Of a stretch of 36,039 bases of DNA, positions 6,577 through 15,101 are shown in pieces. The stretch covers positions 1 through 36,039 of the forward strand of contig CAKUEU010000012.1 of the NCBI GenBank assembly GCA_934646865.1, in the 5' to 3' direction. The position numbers were made by a program, and so were the translations under genes. Position 1 is the first letter of the stretch. Each line of letters starts with the position of its first letter. Under the pieces are notes generated by a model that worked only from the letters and a program-made list of their open reading frames with translations, did no database searches and was not told the DNA's origin. The stretch comes from an uncultured Collinsella sp. Lineage in GTDB: Bacteria; Actinomycetota; Coriobacteriia; Coriobacteriales; Coriobacteriaceae.

Positions 6577-9464
6577 TCAAGGACGCCGTATCCCCTGGAA
6601 CGCCGCAGTTTGTCATCGATTCCTACGCCACGCTTGCCGAGCGTGCCAAGACGCAGTCGTTCGGGCTTATCGAGGAGGATGTCATCGTCCTCGATACCGA
6701 GACCACGGGTCTTTCGGTGCAAGACAATGAACTGATTGAGATTTCCGCGGCCCGCCTTTCGGGCCGCGAGGTCGTTGACCGCTTTGACACCTTTGTGCAT
6801 CCCAAGCAGTTGATTCCTGCCGAGATTACCGAGCTCACGAGCATTACAAACGCCGATGTGGCTGATGCCCCGTCGGCCGTTGACGCCGTGGCTGCTCTCG
6901 CCGATTTTGTCGGCGGCTGCCCGGTTATCGCGCATAACGCAACCTTCGACCGTTCGTTTATCGAGTCGGTCAAGGGCGGTGTCAACGTCAGCGATATTTG
7001 GATCGATTCATTGGCGCTGTCGCGCATTGCGCTTCCGCGCCTGGCATCTCACAAGCTGTCCTTTATGGCCGATCTGTTCGGCTGCGACTCGGTGTCGCAT
7101 CGTGCGAATGCCGACGTCGACGCCCTGTGTGGGGTGTGGCGCGTGCTACTCGTGGCGCTTACCGACCTGCCTCAGGGTCTTATGGCGCGCCTGGCCGACA
7201 TGCACCCCGATGTGCCTTGGTCCTATCGTCCCATCTTCTCGTTCTTGGCGGGACAGAACCCCGGCTCCATCTTCTCGCTCAGCGCCGCTCGCGCCGACGT
7301 TCTCAAGGCCGACCGCGCTGAGGATCGCGTGGATGCCGATGAATTGCCGGTGCTCAAGATGCCGAGTCGCGAAGAGATCGAGGCGGATTATGCCCCGGGC
7401 GGCCTGGTCAATCGCATGTATCCCACGTACGAGCCGCGTGATGAGCAGATCGCGATGGCGCTCGAGGTACGCGATGCCCTCGTTACGGGCACGCATCGCG
7501 TAATCGAGGCGGGTACGGGCGTCGGTAAGTCGATGGCCTATCTGGTGCCTTTTGCCGAGGCCGCGCGCCGCAATAACATTACGGTTGGTATCGCGACTAA
7601 ATCGAATAATCTTGCCGACCAACTTATGTACCATGAGCTGCCAAAACTTGCCGAGCAGTTGCCTGACGGTCTTTCGTTTTGCGCACTGAAGGGGTATGAC
7701 CACTATCCGTGCCTACGCAAGCTCGAGCGCATGAGCCGCGGCCAGGTCGAGATCACCACCAAGCGCGATCCTGCCGACACGCTTACGGCAGTCGCGGTCA
7801 TTATGGCGTACGTGTGCCAGTCGGCAGACGGCGACCTCGACTCGCTTGGCATTCGCTGGCGCAGCGTCAACCGTCCCGACTTTACGACGGCCTCGCGCGA
7901 GTGTGCCCGTCGCCTGTGCCCGTTCTTCCCCGACAAATGCCTGGTTCACGGTGCTCGTCGCCGCGCGGCACATGCCGACGTGGTGGTCACCAATCACTCG
8001 CTGTTGTTCCGCAATGTCGCTGCCGAGGGCAGGATTTTGCCCCCGATTCGCCATTGGGTAGTCGATGAGGCCCATTCCATCGAGCGCGAGGCCCGCCGCC
8101 AGTGGGCGCGTGTGGTCTCGGCAGATGAGTCGCGCGTTCTGTTTGAACGCCTGGGCGGTTCGAGCGCCGGTGCGCTGAGCCAGGTTTCCCGCGATTTAGC
8201 AACCTCGGAGGGCTCTACGCTCTACTTGGGACTGACCGCCAAGGCGACATCCACCGTCGCCCGCGCGAGCATGGCGATTGCCGATGTGTTCGATGGCGTT
8301 CGTGAGCTGGGCCGGCGCGCCCGTGGCGGCTACGACAACGCAAATCTGTGGATTGGTCCCGAGCTGCGTGAATCGGACGACTGGCATGATTTTATGCAGT
8401 CGGCACACGCCGCCATCGACGCGCTGGAGCAAGCGGACAAGAGTGTCGATGCGCTGGTGCAGGCCGTTGCCGGCGATAAGCCCGAGACCGTTGTCGACCT
8501 GAGTGATATCTCGCATCGTCTACACGAACTAACGGAGAACCTCAAGCTCATCATCGATGGTACCGACGAGCACTACGTGTACTCGCTGCAGGTCAACCGC
8601 AGGCTGCGTGCTGGCGGCGAGTCGATGACCGCCGAGCGCATCGATATCGGCGAGGCCCTGGCGACTGAGTGGTTGCCCGAGGTTCACACGGCCATCTTTG
8701 CCTCGGCGACCATGACGGTGTCTAAGAGCTTTGAGCACTTTAACCACGCCGTCGGTCTCGACCGTATCGGTGCCTCGACGTCCTCGTCGCTGCATCTGGA
8801 TTCGAGCTATGACTTCGACTCGAATATGGCCGTGGTCGTTGCCGGGGATATTCCCGATCCGCGTGATCGCGAGGGCTATCTGTCGGCACTCGAGCGCGTA
8901 CTGGTCGATGCCCATCTTGCCATGGGCGGATCGGTTCTCACGCTGTTCACCAACAGACGCGACATGGAGGACCTGTTCGCCCGCGTGGAGCCCAAGCTGG
9001 CCCGTGCAGGCCTGGAGCTTAACTGCCAGCAGCGAAATTCGTCTCCGCGCCGTCTGCGGGACCGTTTTATCAACGAGCCGACCTCGTCGCTCTTTGCGCT
9101 CAAGGCCTTTTGGGAGGGGTTTGATGCCAGCGGCGAGACGCTGCGCTGCGTCATCATTCCCAAGCTGCCGTTCTCGAGTCCCACGGACCCGCTCTCGTGC
9201 GAGCGTAATTTGCGCGAAGATCGCGCTTGGGCGCGCTATTCGTTGCCCGAGGCCGTGCTCGAGGTCAAACAAGCCGCCGGCCGCCTCATTCGCTCGTCGA
9301 CCGATTGCGGCGTGCTCATCTTGGCCGACCCGCGCCTGGTGACGAAGGGCTATGGCAAGAAGTTTTTAACTTCGCTGCCCACGAGTTCCTATCAGCGCAT
9401 TGAATCGGCGCAGATCGGTCACTATCTGCAGTTGTGGCGCCAGGCACACGAACGACGCCGCTAG
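6570..9464 (+). CDS. DinG-type helicase with N-terminal DnaQ-like 3'-5' exonuclease domain
   Basis: A 964-residue protein starting at ATG 6570 inside the ddl end, so it is translationally coupled. A DEDD exonuclease domain covers about residues 35-200 (VLDTETTGL with D42 and E44; later HNATFDRSF and HRANADVDA). An XPD/DinG superfamily-2 helicase follows, with P loop EAGTGVGKS near residue 315 and box VVDEAHSIE near residue 500. Cysteines in the XPD-type positions between them (C in YPCLRKLE; SRECARRLCPFFPDKC) suggest a 4Fe-4S cluster. The C-terminal helicase motif is AAGRLIRSSTDCGVLILAD. The architecture matches the exonuclease-DinG fusion of Gram-positives, probably used in DNA repair. Confidence 0.93.
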   Translation: MLIKDAVSPGTPQFVIDSYATLAERAKTQSFGLIEEDVIVLDTETTGLSVQDNELIEISAARLSGREVVDRFDTFVHPKQLIPAEITELTSITNADVADAPSAVDAVAALADFVGGCPVIAHNATFDRSFIESVKGGVNVSDIWIDSLALSRIALPRLASHKLSFMADLFGCDSVSHRANADVDALCGVWRVLLVALTDLPQGLMARLADMHPDVPWSYRPIFSFLAGQNPGSIFSLSAARADVLKADRAEDRVDADELPVLKMPSREEIEADYAPGGLVNRMYPTYEPRDEQIAMALEVRDALVTGTHRVIEAGTGVGKSMAYLVPFAEAARRNNITVGIATKSNNLADQLMYHELPKLAEQLPDGLSFCALKGYDHYPCLRKLERMSRGQVEITTKRDPADTLTAVAVIMAYVCQSADGDLDSLGIRWRSVNRPDFTTASRECARRLCPFFPDKCLVHGARRRAAHADVVVTNHSLLFRNVAAEGRILPPIRHWVVDEAHSIEREARRQWARVVSADESRVLFERLGGSSAGALSQVSRDLATSEGSTLYLGLTAKATSTVARASMAIADVFDGVRELGRRARGGYDNANLWIGPELRESDDWHDFMQSAHAAIDALEQADKSVDALVQAVAGDKPETVVDLSDISHRLHELTENLKLIIDGTDEHYVYSLQVNRRLRAGGESMTAERIDIGEALATEWLPEVHTAIFASATMTVSKSFEHFNHAVGLDRIGASTSSSLHLDSSYDFDSNMAVVVAGDIPDPRDREGYLSALERVLVDAHLAMGGSVLTLFTNRRDMEDLFARVEPKLARAGLELNCQQRNSSPRRLRDRFINEPTSSLFALKAFWEGFDASGETLRCVIIPKLPFSSPTDPLSCERNLREDRAWARYSLPEAVLEVKQAAGRLIRSSTDCGVLILADPRLVTKGYGKKFLTSLPTSSYQRIESAQIGHYLQLWRQAHERRR

Positions 9465-10384
9465 AGCGGACAGGCTAAGGTCTTCGCCATATCGCATAGA
9501 CGCTTCGACAGGGCGGGGTCATCCAGAATGCGGATGGCTCCGCCCGCTGCTATTACCTGACTGAACAGCCAGCGCTCGGAGCTGTAGCGCACGATTACCG
9601 TCGCCGCACCTGCCCCATTAGGCTCGATCGACATAATGCCTGCCCAGCCCAGACGCTCTGCCATGTCGAGCGGCATGAGGAGCTTTGCGCCCTGCTCCGT
9701 TTGGGAGAGGGAGTCGTGGAGGGATGCGGCCGAAGGCGCGTGGCGTTCGACGGAATCCTCGGTGAGGGAAAGACCCTCGATTTTGTCCATGCGGTAGGAA
9801 CGCTGCCCATCAACTTCGATATCCCAGGCAATCAGGTAGGTCTGGTCGCCATGCGTCGCGATGCGCAAGGGGTCGATGAGACGCTCGCGCGGCTGCGCAT
9901 CGTCCATCGAACGATAGGTGATACAGCAGCGAACGCCGTCCTGAATGGCGCTGCTGAGCTGCTGCCAGTGCGATCCGCGGACGACGGTGTCGACGACGCG
10001 CTGATTGTAGCCGAGCTCTTCGGGAAGAAGTGCCCGTCGAATTCGCGCCGCCGTTCGAGGCTCAATCCCCAGCGATTCGAGTTCGTGATTGAGCACGGCG
10101 CCTTCGGCGGCACTCAGGCGTAGCGGCAGCACGCGTCCCGCATCGCCGGCAAGGGATATGTGTTCGCCGTTGCGCTCGCAGATAATGCGGGCGCCCGACT
10201 CGCGATCAGCGAGGGTCGAGACAATATCGAGGATCTCGTCCAGCGAGGTTCCGGAAATGTCAAAGCGGCTGCAAATCTCATTTTTTGTCAGTCCCGCGCT
10301 CCCGGCGGCGTAGAGGGCTTCCATGATGTCGATGGCACGCGAGAGTCTCTGCTCGCTGGTGAGTTTACGCGCGGGCATGCTCAT
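9461..10384 (-). CDS. WYL-domain transcriptional regulator (PafC-like)
   Basis: A 307-residue protein. I start it at the ATG with first base 10384, preceded by AAAGGAC at six bases; a longer frame to 10438 would lie deep inside the upstream gene. The N-terminus has a helix-turn-helix (RAIDIMEALYAAGSAGLTKNEICSRFDISGTSLDEILD). The middle holds the WYL core (RCCITYRSMDDAQPRERLIDPLRIATHGDQTYLIAW), and a C-terminal WCX-like extension follows. It overlaps the preceding WYL gene by about 20 bp, the tandem layout of PafB-PafC, which in mycobacteria forms a DNA-damage-responsive activator. No proteasome genes are seen here, so only the architecture is comparable. Confidence 0.85.
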   Translation of the reverse strand: MSMPARKLTSEQRLSRAIDIMEALYAAGSAGLTKNEICSRFDISGTSLDEILDIVSTLADRESGARIICERNGEHISLAGDAGRVLPLRLSAAEGAVLNHELESLGIEPRTAARIRRALLPEELGYNQRVVDTVVRGSHWQQLSSAIQDGVRCCITYRSMDDAQPRERLIDPLRIATHGDQTYLIAWDIEVDGQRSYRMDKIEGLSLTEDSVERHAPSAASLHDSLSQTEQGAKLLMPLDMAERLGWAGIMSIEPNGAGAATVIVRYSSERWLFSQVIAAGGAIRILDDPALSKRLCDMAKTLACPL

Positions 10385-11387
10385 GCACCGTCCTTTCGAT
10401 GAGGCGGTTCCACGCCAGTTTGAGTGCGTCGGGGGCAACGGGTCTCATGCCGTCCATGGCATGGGCCATGCAGAATGAGGCGGCCGCGTCAAAGTCGCGC
10501 ACGTCAACGGTCCAGGTCCATCCTTCTTCGCTGCGTGCAAGATTGCCTCGTCCACGCGTGAGGCCGCTGACCATATCGGCTTGCGACTCACGCGCGAACG
10601 AGAACGTTGCCGCAACGGGCGGGCGGTCGGCAAAATCGAACTCAAAGAACAGGTAATCGTTGAGATTGAAGTCTGCGGGAATGGCGTATGCCCTTGAGGG
10701 ACGCCAAGCGCGGACGATGCGGTCGCAGCGGAACGTTCTGATGTTGTCGGTGGCATTGTCCAAGCCGCAGAAATACGCCGTGCCATCGTGCTCGAACATA
10801 CCGTAGACGCAGACGGTGCGCTCTTTCTGCTCGCCGCGACCGTTCTGATACAAAAAGTGCAGTGCGCAGCGCTCGGCAAAGGCGCTCCAAACCGCATCGA
10901 CGGTGGGGGAACGATGAATCGGCGTCTCGTCTGCGGCCGATATGCCGGTGAGATAGGCAATCTTGGACCGGATGTCGGCAAGCGGCGCGGCAAAGGCAGA
11001 GGAGCCAGTCGCAAGCGTCTGGTCGATGGCGTCCAGCAAGATGTCGGCATCGTCTGCGGTGATGAGGCCGCCTGCCGCAAACGTGTGCTCGCGGTCGATC
11101 GTCCACGAGCTTTCCTCGGTCTCCTGCGCGCCGGCGGGGCGAACCTCTTTGATTACGATGCCGCGTTCGAGCAGTTTGTCGCGATCGCGACGAAACTTGC
11201 GCTTATCCGAGTCGATGTTGCCCGAGCCATACCCCAAATCGGAATCCAAGACGATTTGCTCGGTCGTCAACGGCTCGGGAGAGCTGTTGAGTACAAAGAA
11301 AAGATTGAGGATGCGCTGGGCCGTTTTATCGAAACTGGGCCCCGGCGTTCCCTTTTTGTTACTAGCGGTCGTGTCGCTTGCCGTCAT
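10365..11387 (-). CDS. WYL-domain transcriptional regulator (PafB-like)
   Basis: A 340-residue protein starting at the ATG with first base 11387, with GAGGA just upstream. An N-terminal winged helix covers about residues 20-90 (RILNLFFVLNSSPEPLTTEQIV, then DKRKFRRDRDKLLERGIVI). The WYL ligand-sensing domain is central (ALHFLYQNGRGEQKERTVCVYGMFEHDGTAYFCGLDNATDNIRTFRCDRI). A C-terminal extension (ATFSFARESQADMVSG onward) follows. It is the first gene of a two-gene minus-strand operon with the second WYL regulator, probably acting as a heteromeric pair, and is divergent from the M28-like gene. Confidence 0.85.
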   Translation of the reverse strand: MTASDTTASNKKGTPGPSFDKTAQRILNLFFVLNSSPEPLTTEQIVLDSDLGYGSGNIDSDKRKFRRDRDKLLERGIVIKEVRPAGAQETEESSWTIDREHTFAAGGLITADDADILLDAIDQTLATGSSAFAAPLADIRSKIAYLTGISAADETPIHRSPTVDAVWSAFAERCALHFLYQNGRGEQKERTVCVYGMFEHDGTAYFCGLDNATDNIRTFRCDRIVRAWRPSRAYAIPADFNLNDYLFFEFDFADRPPVAATFSFARESQADMVSGLTRGRGNLARSEEGWTWTVDVRDFDAAASFCMAHAMDGMRPVAPDALKLAWNRLIERTVHEHARA

Positions 11388-11585
11388 AGAGTCCTCGCAT
11401 GGGAAGGTGGTTTGCTGCCATGATTTTAGTCCGATATGGAGATTAGGCTATATCCTTGTCCGGTCGGGGCGTTAAGATGGCCCGAATTCGGTCGTTTGCG
11501 CTCGCTCGGGGTATACTTTCGACTATATACGGTTCTAATGTGCATGCATTGGGCCTATTTGTCGGATTATGGATGTGGAGCGCAC

Positions 11586-14500
11586 ATGGCGAACACCCAG
11601 AACTATATCAACCACCTGCTGCAGAACACCGGCATCACGCCGGCATGCAGCGAAGAAGAGCGCTTGGCTGCCGAGGATATCGCTCAGATTTTCCGCAACC
11701 ACGGCTTTGATCCCGAGGTGCAGGAGTTTAATGCTCCCGCGCCGAGCAGGCTGGCATTTGCTATCACCGGCATCCTTGCGTTTGTCGGCGCCCTGCTTAT
11801 GGGCATCGGTGGCGGCATTGGCTTGGTCGGCACCCTGCTGGCCATCATCGGTGCCGTGCTCTATGTGCTCGAGCGTACCGGGCATCCCGTGATCTCGGGC
11901 CTGGGAAAGACGGGCGTGAGCCAAAATGTCATCGCCTATCACAAGGCTTCGGGCCCGCTCGCGTCCCCGCGCAACCGCCCGGTGGTCGTTGTCGCGCATT
12001 ACGACTCCCCTCGCGCTGAGCTGCTCGCCCGCGAGCCCTATGCTTCGTATCGCGCGCTCATTGCCAAGTTGCTGCCTATCGCCACGGTTGCCCCCGCTGC
12101 CGTCGCCGTCCTGCGTATCCTGCCGCTCCCCGGCGCGCTCAAGGTTCTGCTGTGGATCGTCGCGATTCTCGCCTCTCTCGTTGCGCTCGCCAACGCGGCA
12201 AACATCATCTCCAACCGCCACATCCTTCCCTATACGTCCGGCGCGGTGTGCAACAAATCTTCTGTCGCCGCCTTGCTTGGCGTTATGGACAACGTTGCCC
12301 CCTTCCAGGGCGAGAATGAGTTCCCCGACGACGTTCCGTTCGACACCTATTTTGGTGAGCAAAAACGTCGCGCCGAGGAGATGGCACGTGCGGCGGCGGA
12401 ATATGCCGCGGCCCAGCAGCAAAACGACTATGGTAACACCATCGAGTATGAAGAGCCTGCCTACGAGGAGGACGAGTTCGGCCAGCCGATCGCTCCCGAT
12501 GCTCAGTTCGAATCCGAACAGGGTGAGGCTTTCGACGAGCAGATCGATGGCTTTGAGGGTGCGTCTGCCGACGAGACGCTGATTGGCGCCATCGTGCCCG
12601 AGGCTCAGGACCAGGCTGCCCAAGTCGAAGAGCCCGCTGCCGAGGCCCCCGCTGTCGAGCCGGCGGAAGAGCCTGTTGTGGTCGAGCCCAGCGAGCCTGA
12701 GCCTAAGCTCTATCGCAATGCCGCCGGCAACATCCGCTTTGGTTCGGATGCCATTCGTGCACTCGGGATGCTTCCCGAGTCCTGCACGCTCGATTACGAG
12801 GAGGGCGAGGAGCCGACGTTCGAGCCCGAGCCTGTCCCCGTCGCGGATGCACCTGCACCCGCCGCCGTTGTGGACGACGTGCCCGCTGCGGCTTCTCCTG
12901 CCGTTGCGGAGCCCGAGGCTATGTCTACAATCGATCCTGCAGCGGGACTGGACATTCTGGCACCCGCCGCGCCGGCACAGGACGTCGCGGACGAGTCTGA
13001 CGATGATTATGTCGAGCAGCCGCGACGCGTGTCTTACGAGAGCGATACCGATTTCTCGGCCGAGATTCCCGCGGCGACGCCCCATGCCGATATTGCATCC
13101 GCCTTCTCTTCGATTGGCGCCAGCGCATCCAGCTTCTTTAAGGGCGCGTTTGCAAAGGGCAAGAAATTCATCGACGACTTTGAGGAAAAGCGCGCTATCG
13201 CACGCGAGGCTGCCGAGCAGGAGGCTATCGCCCAGCAGCAGGCAGCCGAGGCGGAGCGTGAGCTCGCGGCACAGGAATTCGAGCAGAACGAGGCTCAGCA
13301 GCCCATGGCCGTCGATGCCGCCGAAGCTACGACGTCTTTTGAGTCCCAGCAACCGGCATCTGCGGACGTTGTTGAGGCGACGACGTCTTTCGAGCCCCAG
13401 CAGCCTGTCGATAGCACCATGTCGTTCGACGCCGCACAGTTCGATGCCACGATAACGTTTGAAAAGCAGGGCACCGCGATTGCTGAGCCCCTTGAGGCTT
13501 CCGATGATCAGGCCGCTGCGGCAAACGATACCGAGACCGCCGATGTGGCTGAAACACCGGATGTCGCCGAAGACCAGGCCGTCGACACCGGCGCTGACGA
13601 AGAGCAGCACGTGGCCGTCGAGCAGGACGATTCGGCCGAGGTCGAGCAGGAGGAGGCTGTGGTCTCCGAAGTTTCCGAGGTGCCCGAGACGGACGAGTCG
13701 AGACCTTACTCCACGCAGATTTTCACCATGCCGACTCCGGGTGGTTCTGGCTCCACGGTTGCCAACGTCGCCCCCACTCAGGACGAAACGGTCGATTCCC
13801 TCATGGCGCAGATTTCGTCTCAGGCCGCACCGCGCCCGCAGATGAATGTTCCCGATCCGGCGTCAGTTCCGGCGCCTGCGCCCTCTTCGTCGCCGCTGGC
13901 CTCGGTCCCCGATCCGTCGTTGCCGTCGATGAAGCAGGCTAACGTTGCGTCTCGCACGTCGCTGTTTGACCTTCCCGACCCCTCGGCTCAGGTCGATGAC
14001 CCCTTCGCGACGGCGCAGGGTCCCGAGCCCACATCGGCGCCCGTTGCGCCTTCTATGCCCGCCGCGTCGGGCGCGCGGCCGCTCGAGACTATCTCGGCTC
14101 CCGCTTCGGCTGCGCCCAAGCCCCGCAAGCGCGGTCTGGGCGGTCTGTTCGGTCGTAAAAAGAAAAACGATCAGGACAGCATGAGCGACTGGCTGGGTGT
14201 CGAAGACGATTACGATGCCAAGAAGTCCGGCCGCGGTATCGGCTCGTGGGATAACTTCGAGGACGATAACGACGGCTGGAAGGGCGGCGCTACGTCTTCC
14301 GATGGCGCATCTGACGAAGACATGCTCTCGGCTGTCGCCTCCATGGGCGATGACGAACTGCTCGGTCACGATATCTGGTTTGTGGCGACGGGTGCCTCGG
14401 ATTGTGATGGCGCCGGCATGAAGGCGTTCTTAGCCTCGCATCGCGATAAGCTCCGCGGCGTATTCTTCATCAATCTTGAATCCGTCGGCGCCGGTAGGCT

Positions 14501-14798
14501 TTCGGTCGTGACGGTCGAGGGCGAGCAGCAGCTGCTTAAGGGCGACCGCCGCATCATGAACCTGGTCAGCAAGGTCTGTAAGTCGTTCCATGTCGATTGT
14601 GGTGCGCTCGAGATGCCCTATGCCAGGACCGATGCCTATGCCGCGCTCGAGGCGAGCCGCCGCGCCCTCACCATCGCCGGTGTGGACGGCACGCGCCTGG
14701 CTTGTGCTCGTACCGAGGACGACCTGCCCCACAACGTTAACCCGACGAACATCGCCACGGTATCCGAGGTCGTGACCGAGGTTATCCGCCGTTCGTAG
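11586..14798 (+). CDS. M28-fold membrane protein with a very long disordered insert and degenerate metal site
   Basis: A 1070-residue protein. I start at ATG 11586 with GGAG (11577-11580) five bases upstream; frames opening earlier have no ribosome site. Residues 1-50 resemble the M28 peptidase lead-in. Hydrophobic segments follow (about 53-95 and 155-200). The first half of an M28 fold has VVVVAHYDSPRAE (H138, D140) and SGAVCNKSSVAALL (219-228). The second half begins near 928 (HDIWFVATGASDCDGAG, INLESVGAGRL, LPHNVNPTNIA). Between them lie about 690 residues rich in Ala, Glu, Pro, Asp and Gln with repeated TSFE-QQP units and one basic patch (KPRKRGLGGLFGRKKK). C222 replaces the usual bridging Asp and SD replaces the catalytic Glu pair, so peptidase activity is doubtful. 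Confidence 0.75.
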   Translation: MANTQNYINHLLQNTGITPACSEEERLAAEDIAQIFRNHGFDPEVQEFNAPAPSRLAFAITGILAFVGALLMGIGGGIGLVGTLLAIIGAVLYVLERTGHPVISGLGKTGVSQNVIAYHKASGPLASPRNRPVVVVAHYDSPRAELLAREPYASYRALIAKLLPIATVAPAAVAVLRILPLPGALKVLLWIVAILASLVALANAANIISNRHILPYTSGAVCNKSSVAALLGVMDNVAPFQGENEFPDDVPFDTYFGEQKRRAEEMARAAAEYAAAQQQNDYGNTIEYEEPAYEEDEFGQPIAPDAQFESEQGEAFDEQIDGFEGASADETLIGAIVPEAQDQAAQVEEPAAEAPAVEPAEEPVVVEPSEPEPKLYRNAAGNIRFGSDAIRALGMLPESCTLDYEEGEEPTFEPEPVPVADAPAPAAVVDDVPAAASPAVAEPEAMSTIDPAAGLDILAPAAPAQDVADESDDDYVEQPRRVSYESDTDFSAEIPAATPHADIASAFSSIGASASSFFKGAFAKGKKFIDDFEEKRAIAREAAEQEAIAQQQAAEAERELAAQEFEQNEAQQPMAVDAAEATTSFESQQPASADVVEATTSFEPQQPVDSTMSFDAAQFDATITFEKQGTAIAEPLEASDDQAAAANDTETADVAETPDVAEDQAVDTGADEEQHVAVEQDDSAEVEQEEAVVSEVSEVPETDESRPYSTQIFTMPTPGGSGSTVANVAPTQDETVDSLMAQISSQAAPRPQMNVPDPASVPAPAPSSSPLASVPDPSLPSMKQANVASRTSLFDLPDPSAQVDDPFATAQGPEPTSAPVAPSMPAASGARPLETISAPASAAPKPRKRGLGGLFGRKKKNDQDSMSDWLGVEDDYDAKKSGRGIGSWDNFEDDNDGWKGGATSSDGASDEDMLSAVASMGDDELLGHDIWFVATGASDCDGAGMKAFLASHRDKLRGVFFINLESVGAGRLSVVTVEGEQQLLKGDRRIMNLVSKVCKSFHVDCGALEMPYARTDAYAALEASRRALTIAGVDGTRLACARTEDDLPHNVNPTNIATVSEVVTEVIRRS

Positions 14799-14819
14799 GC
14801 GGAGCTCTAAGGAGTCAAC

Positions 14820-15038
14820 GTGTTTTCGTTCATTAAACGTCATTGGCCTGTTTACTTGATTCTGACCCTTATTGCCGTCGCTTTGGGATTTGGGGCTGCC
14901 TACATCGTGGGCGTAAAGGGATCGACCCCCGCGTCCGCAATCAGCGAAGAGGTGGAGCAGGAGCAAAGTACGGGTGCCGATGGAATCCCTGAGTCCGAGC
15001 AAGCGCTCGTCGACGGCGGATCTTCATCTGCAGAATAG
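14820..15038 (+). CDS. Small single-pass membrane protein, unknown function
   Basis: A 72-residue protein starting at GTG 14820, five bases after AAGGAG (14809-14814). It has one transmembrane segment at residues 10-31 (VYLILTLIAVALGFGAAYIVG) after a basic N-terminus, then an acidic, Ser/Glu-rich tail that would lie outside the cell. It follows the M28-like gene by 21 bp and ends at a strong terminator, so the two are probably co-transcribed. I do not recognise a family. Confidence 0.75.
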   Translation: MFSFIKRHWPVYLILTLIAVALGFGAAYIVGVKGSTPASAISEEVEQEQSTGADGIPESEQALVDGGSSSAE

Positions 15039-15058
15039 CCGCGGCACTTTACATGGCT

Positions 15059-15098
15059 AAAAGCGGGCGAACCGGGAGACTGGTTCGCCCGCTTTTTT
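15059..15098 (+). terminator. Bidirectional intrinsic terminator
   Basis: A perfect 15-bp stem (15059-15073 with 15082-15096, core GCGGGCGAACC) has an A run on the left and six T on the right, so it can stop both the plus-strand unit and the minus-strand adhesin gene. Confidence 0.95.
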
Positions 15099-15101
15099 GC
15101 A

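Noticed and set aside
11535..13610. A 691-codon open frame on the minus strand opposite the M28-like gene
   Set aside because: Its Leu/Gly/Arg-rich translation mirrors the acidic low-complexity insert; no ribosome site or family features.
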